This document shows, piece after piece, positions 62,107 through 64,000 of a stretch of DNA of 64,000 nt (position 1 is its first letter; every line of letters begins with the position of its first letter). The notes below the pieces were generated by a model, which was given only the letters and a program-made list of their open reading frames with translations, searched no databases and was not told the DNA's origin. The stretch covers positions 1 through 64,000 of the forward strand of contig NZ_LIVV01000012.1 in the NCBI RefSeq assembly GCF_001905825.1. Reading direction: 5' to 3'. Both the position numbers and the translations under genes were made by a program. This stretch comes from Streptomyces sp. CB02009. GTDB lineage: Bacteria; Actinomycetota; Actinomycetes; Streptomycetales; Streptomycetaceae.

Positions 62107-63408
62107 ATGACCCGGCACTGGCTCCTGCGGCTGCAGCCGCCCGGGGAGAGCACGACCGTGCCGGCGCTGCCCCTCGCGGCGCTGGTCACCGCGACCCATG
62201 TCCTGGGCGTGGAACCCGTCGCATGGGCGGTGCGCACGGCGGACGCCATCGCGGCGGACATCGTCGAGCAAGTACCGGCTCACGGGGGAGGCTCGTCCTC
62301 GCTGACCACCCTGCGGCGTTCCACGGAATCCGCCGTCCTCGCCACACTGCTGCTCCTGTTGCCCTCGGCCGTTCGGTCCGTCACCGCCCTGACGGAGGAG
62401 ACCCGCGAGGGGTGCCGCGAGTTCGCACGGCGCGCCATCCCGTTGGAACAGGTCCTCCGGGGCGTGCGGCTGGGGCACGCGCATCTGGCGGACGCCCTCG
62501 CGGAGGCCGTCGAACAGCACGTCCGGGCAGAGGAGCGGCTGGGGGAACTGCGCCGTGTGAACGAGTTGCTGTTCGCCTACGCGGATGCCCACGCCAGCCA
62601 GATGGCGGAGACCTACATCGCGGAGCGGAACCGCTGGCGGGGAAGCGACGAGGCCGCCCGCCGCGCGATCGTGGACGACCTGCTCGCCGGGAGGGACGTC
62701 GAGGCGGAGGGCGCCACCCGGCGGCTGCGGTATGACCTCGCCCGCTGTCACGTGGCGGTGGTCCTGCACTGCGACGACGCTTCCGCCACGGCGTCGCCGG
62801 CTGAACGCCTGCACCACGCGGGGGTGTCCCTTGCACGCGTGACGGAGGCCGCCGGCATGCTGCTCGTCCCGGCGCACAAGGCGGGCGCATGGGTCTGGCT
62901 GGCGTTCCCGGACGAGACGGGATGGCCCGAGCCGGGGGACCTGCGTGAGCGCGTGGTGCTTCCGCAGGGGGTGCGGGCGGCTCTGGGCCCCGCGGCCGCA
63001 GGACCCGCCGGTATGCGGCGCAGTCACCTCGGGGCCCTCGCGGCCGAGCGCGTCGCGGCGCTCGGGGGCGAGGCGCCGCTCTGCGACTACCGGGAGGTCA
63101 GGCTGACGGCCCTGGTGACGGCGCAGGCCGAGCAGGCCGACTGGTTCGTGGGGGAGATCCTCGGGCGCCTGGCCTCGGAGGGAGTCCGCGAGCGGCAGCT
63201 CCGCGAAACCCTGCGCGTCTATCTGCGAGAGGGGCGCAGCCTGCAGGGTGCGGCGCAGCGCCTTCTCGTCGCGCGCAATACCGTGACCTATCGCGTGCAC
63301 CGGGCGGAGGAACTGCTGCCCGAGCCGCTCGCGGCCATCGACCCGCTCGAACTGCAGATGGCGCTCGAGATCGCCCATGGTCTGAGCGGCCGCACGTCCG
63401 AGGTCTGA
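62107..63408 (+). CDS. PucR/CdaR-family transcriptional regulator
   Basis: 433 residues. An N-terminal helical sensor region (DAIAADIVEQVPAHG ... REFARRAIPLEQVLRGVRLGHAHLADALAEAVEQHV) and a middle GGDEF-like fold (LRYDLARCHVAVVLHCDD) lead to a C-terminal HTH_30 domain (LRETLRVYLREGRSLQGAAQRLLVARNTVTYRVHRAEELL). ATG 62107 has AAGGGAG 10 bases upstream. It is the last gene of the catabolic set, 68 bp after the hydroxylase, and is the probable pathway-specific regulator. Confidence 0.88.
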   Translation: MTRHWLLRLQPPGESTTVPALPLAALVTATHVLGVEPVAWAVRTADAIAADIVEQVPAHGGGSSSLTTLRRSTESAVLATLLLLLPSAVRSVTALTEETREGCREFARRAIPLEQVLRGVRLGHAHLADALAEAVEQHVRAEERLGELRRVNELLFAYADAHASQMAETYIAERNRWRGSDEAARRAIVDDLLAGRDVEAEGATRRLRYDLARCHVAVVLHCDDASATASPAERLHHAGVSLARVTEAAGMLLVPAHKAGAWVWLAFPDETGWPEPGDLRERVVLPQGVRAALGPAAAGPAGMRRSHLGALAAERVAALGGEAPLCDYREVRLTALVTAQAEQADWFVGEILGRLASEGVRERQLRETLRVYLREGRSLQGAAQRLLVARNTVTYRVHRAEELLPEPLAAIDPLELQMALEIAHGLSGRTSEV

Positions 63409-63424
63409 GGACGGCGGGCGTGGC

Positions 63425-63468
63425 GTCCCCGCACGGTCGCCGGTCCACCTGCCGCGCCGTGCGGGGAC
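63425..63468. terminator. Hairpin terminator after the PucR gene
   Basis: GTCCCCGCACGG (63425-63436) pairs exactly with CCGTGCGGGGAC (63457-63468); the loop is 20 bases. It lies between convergent gene ends (63408 plus, 63476 minus), so it may act both ways. Confidence 0.7.
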
Positions 63469-63475
63469 ACCGCCG

Positions 63476-63804
63476 TCACCTCATGCCGGAGATGGAGCTG
63501 GGGATCGAGACCGTCAGCTTCAGCACGTTCTCGTCGGTGACGTCGAAGTCGATGTACTGCCCCAGCTTGGTGGCTGTGTCACCGCCGTCGGTCGGGACGT
63601 CCCAGCCGGAGTCGGTGAGAACCGCGGTATAGGTCTTCAGCGCGGAGAGGGAATCGCTGTCGCCGGTGATGTCGCGGAGCCGGTGGCCGTGGGCGACGGC
63701 GCACTCTGCGACGGCTCGGACATGTCCGTGCACGTCGTGGTGGTGAAGGTCAGTGCTGCCACCACGAGAAGGGACGGGGCCAGTGCCCTGACTTTGGGTC
63801 GCAC
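63476..63804 (-). pseudogene. Frameshifted small lipoprotein gene
   Basis: The first frame from GTG 63804 encodes a lipoprotein-like start: a basic N-terminus, ALAPSLLVVAALTFTTTTC, then a Ser/Pro/Thr-rich linker. The second frame encodes HRLRDITGDSDSLSALKTY, then TAVLTDSGWDVPTDGG and YIDFDVTDENVLKLTVSIP down to 63476, which reads as a folded domain. The switch lies near 63690. Together they would make a ~110-residue secreted lipoprotein. The lipobox (TTTC) is poor. A genuine one-base change or an assembly error could explain it. Family not recognised. Confidence 0.5.
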
Positions 63805-63848
63805 GCTGTACGGCCCGTCGCATCCGGCCCCGTCGGCGCGCACACGCG

Positions 63849-63884
63849 ACGGGGCCCTCGGCGCCTGCGCGCCGAGGGCCCCGT
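63849..63884. terminator. Very strong hairpin terminator
   Basis: A perfect 16-base stem: ACGGGGCCCTCGGCGC (63849-63864) and its complement (63869-63884), loop CTGC. It is 12 bp after the stop of the partial gene at the window edge (minus strand). Confidence 0.85.
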
Positions 63885-63896
63885 GGTGGGCACTGC

Positions 63897-64000
63897 CTAG
63901 GACTGGCCCGATGTCACCGTCGAACGGTCGTCCTCGGGGGAGGGGCCGGCCGAGGGGACCGCGCCCGGAGAGGCTGTCGGCCCCGCGAGGCTCTTCTCCA
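63897..64000 (-). CDS. 3' end of an unidentified gene (partial)
   Basis: An open minus-strand frame entering from the right edge with a TAG stop at 63897-63899. The visible residues are low-complexity (EKSLAGPTASPGAVPSAGPS then PEDDRSTVTSGQS), as in the C-terminal tail of a secreted or membrane protein. The following strong hairpin supports a real gene end. Product unknown. Confidence 0.5.
   Translation of the reverse strand, partial: EKSLAGPTASPGAVPSAGPSPEDDRSTVTSGQS

Noticed and set aside
1..64000. tRNA genes, rRNA genes, attachment sites or linear-plasmid telomeres
   Set aside because: I looked for T-loop-like motifs, duplicated att sequences next to the replicon, and terminal palindromes, and saw none that I can support by eye; a tRNA scan would be decisive.

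Overview
The window is high-GC actinobacterial DNA, most likely Streptomyces. Supporting this are two large LAL-type LuxR regulators, SigE-family and ECF sigma factors with membrane partner proteins, a CU044_5270-type protein, a BldKB-like lipoprotein, a CYP157-like P450, a PASTA-less Ser/Thr kinase, and the plasmid families DUF2637 and DUF6009. The middle carries a full partition and replication module, so the window is probably part of a large plasmid or of a plasmid-derived chromosomal region. It cannot be decided here which, because no telomere, attachment site or tRNA is visible.

Layout. 1-4.8 kb is eroded accessory DNA: a YecM-type VOC gene, small unknown genes, and two broken protease genes joined head to head. 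5.0-11.8 kb is a 2059-residue secreted RHS/SpvB polymorphic toxin with a small membrane protein upstream. 12-14.7 kb is an insertion hot spot with two related IS5-family elements and a zinc-ribbon gene cut by an amber codon. 14.7-21.6 kb holds a TetR regulator divergent from an atypical P450, a VOC protein, a Ser/Thr kinase, and a GntR/membrane-protein pair. 22.3-27.2 kb holds an orphan peptide-binding lipoprotein, an orphan Imm21 immunity gene, a GNAT, a TetR and a frameshifted gene. 27.6-31.5 kb holds two sigma/partner modules. In the first, the extracytoplasmic domain of the putative anti-sigma also exists as a free secreted protein encoded next door.

31.5-43.3 kb is the replicon core: parA, parB, a DUF2637 membrane protein, a GGCCGAT repeat field, an iteron-rich origin with large dyad symmetry, a primase-polymerase, an SF3 (P4-type) helicase, a DUF6009 protein, and a second convergent SF3 helicase. 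Five copies of a TGATAACGSCGTTATCA palindrome look like parS sites. Four of them lie inside the parB coding sequence at exactly 60-bp spacing and force a DN(A/G)VI(T/S) motif into the protein every 20 residues.

44.7-64 kb looks like metabolic and regulatory cargo: tandem LAL regulators, a beta-propeller protein, a TetR with a clear operator ahead of an SRPBCC gene and a sulfatase fused to a DJ-1/PfpI domain, and an aromatic-degradation cluster (MFS importer, lipocalin-like protein, FAH-type hydrolase, extradiol dioxygenase, flavin hydroxylase, PucR regulator). The window ends in a frameshifted lipoprotein gene, a strong hairpin and the 3' end of another gene.
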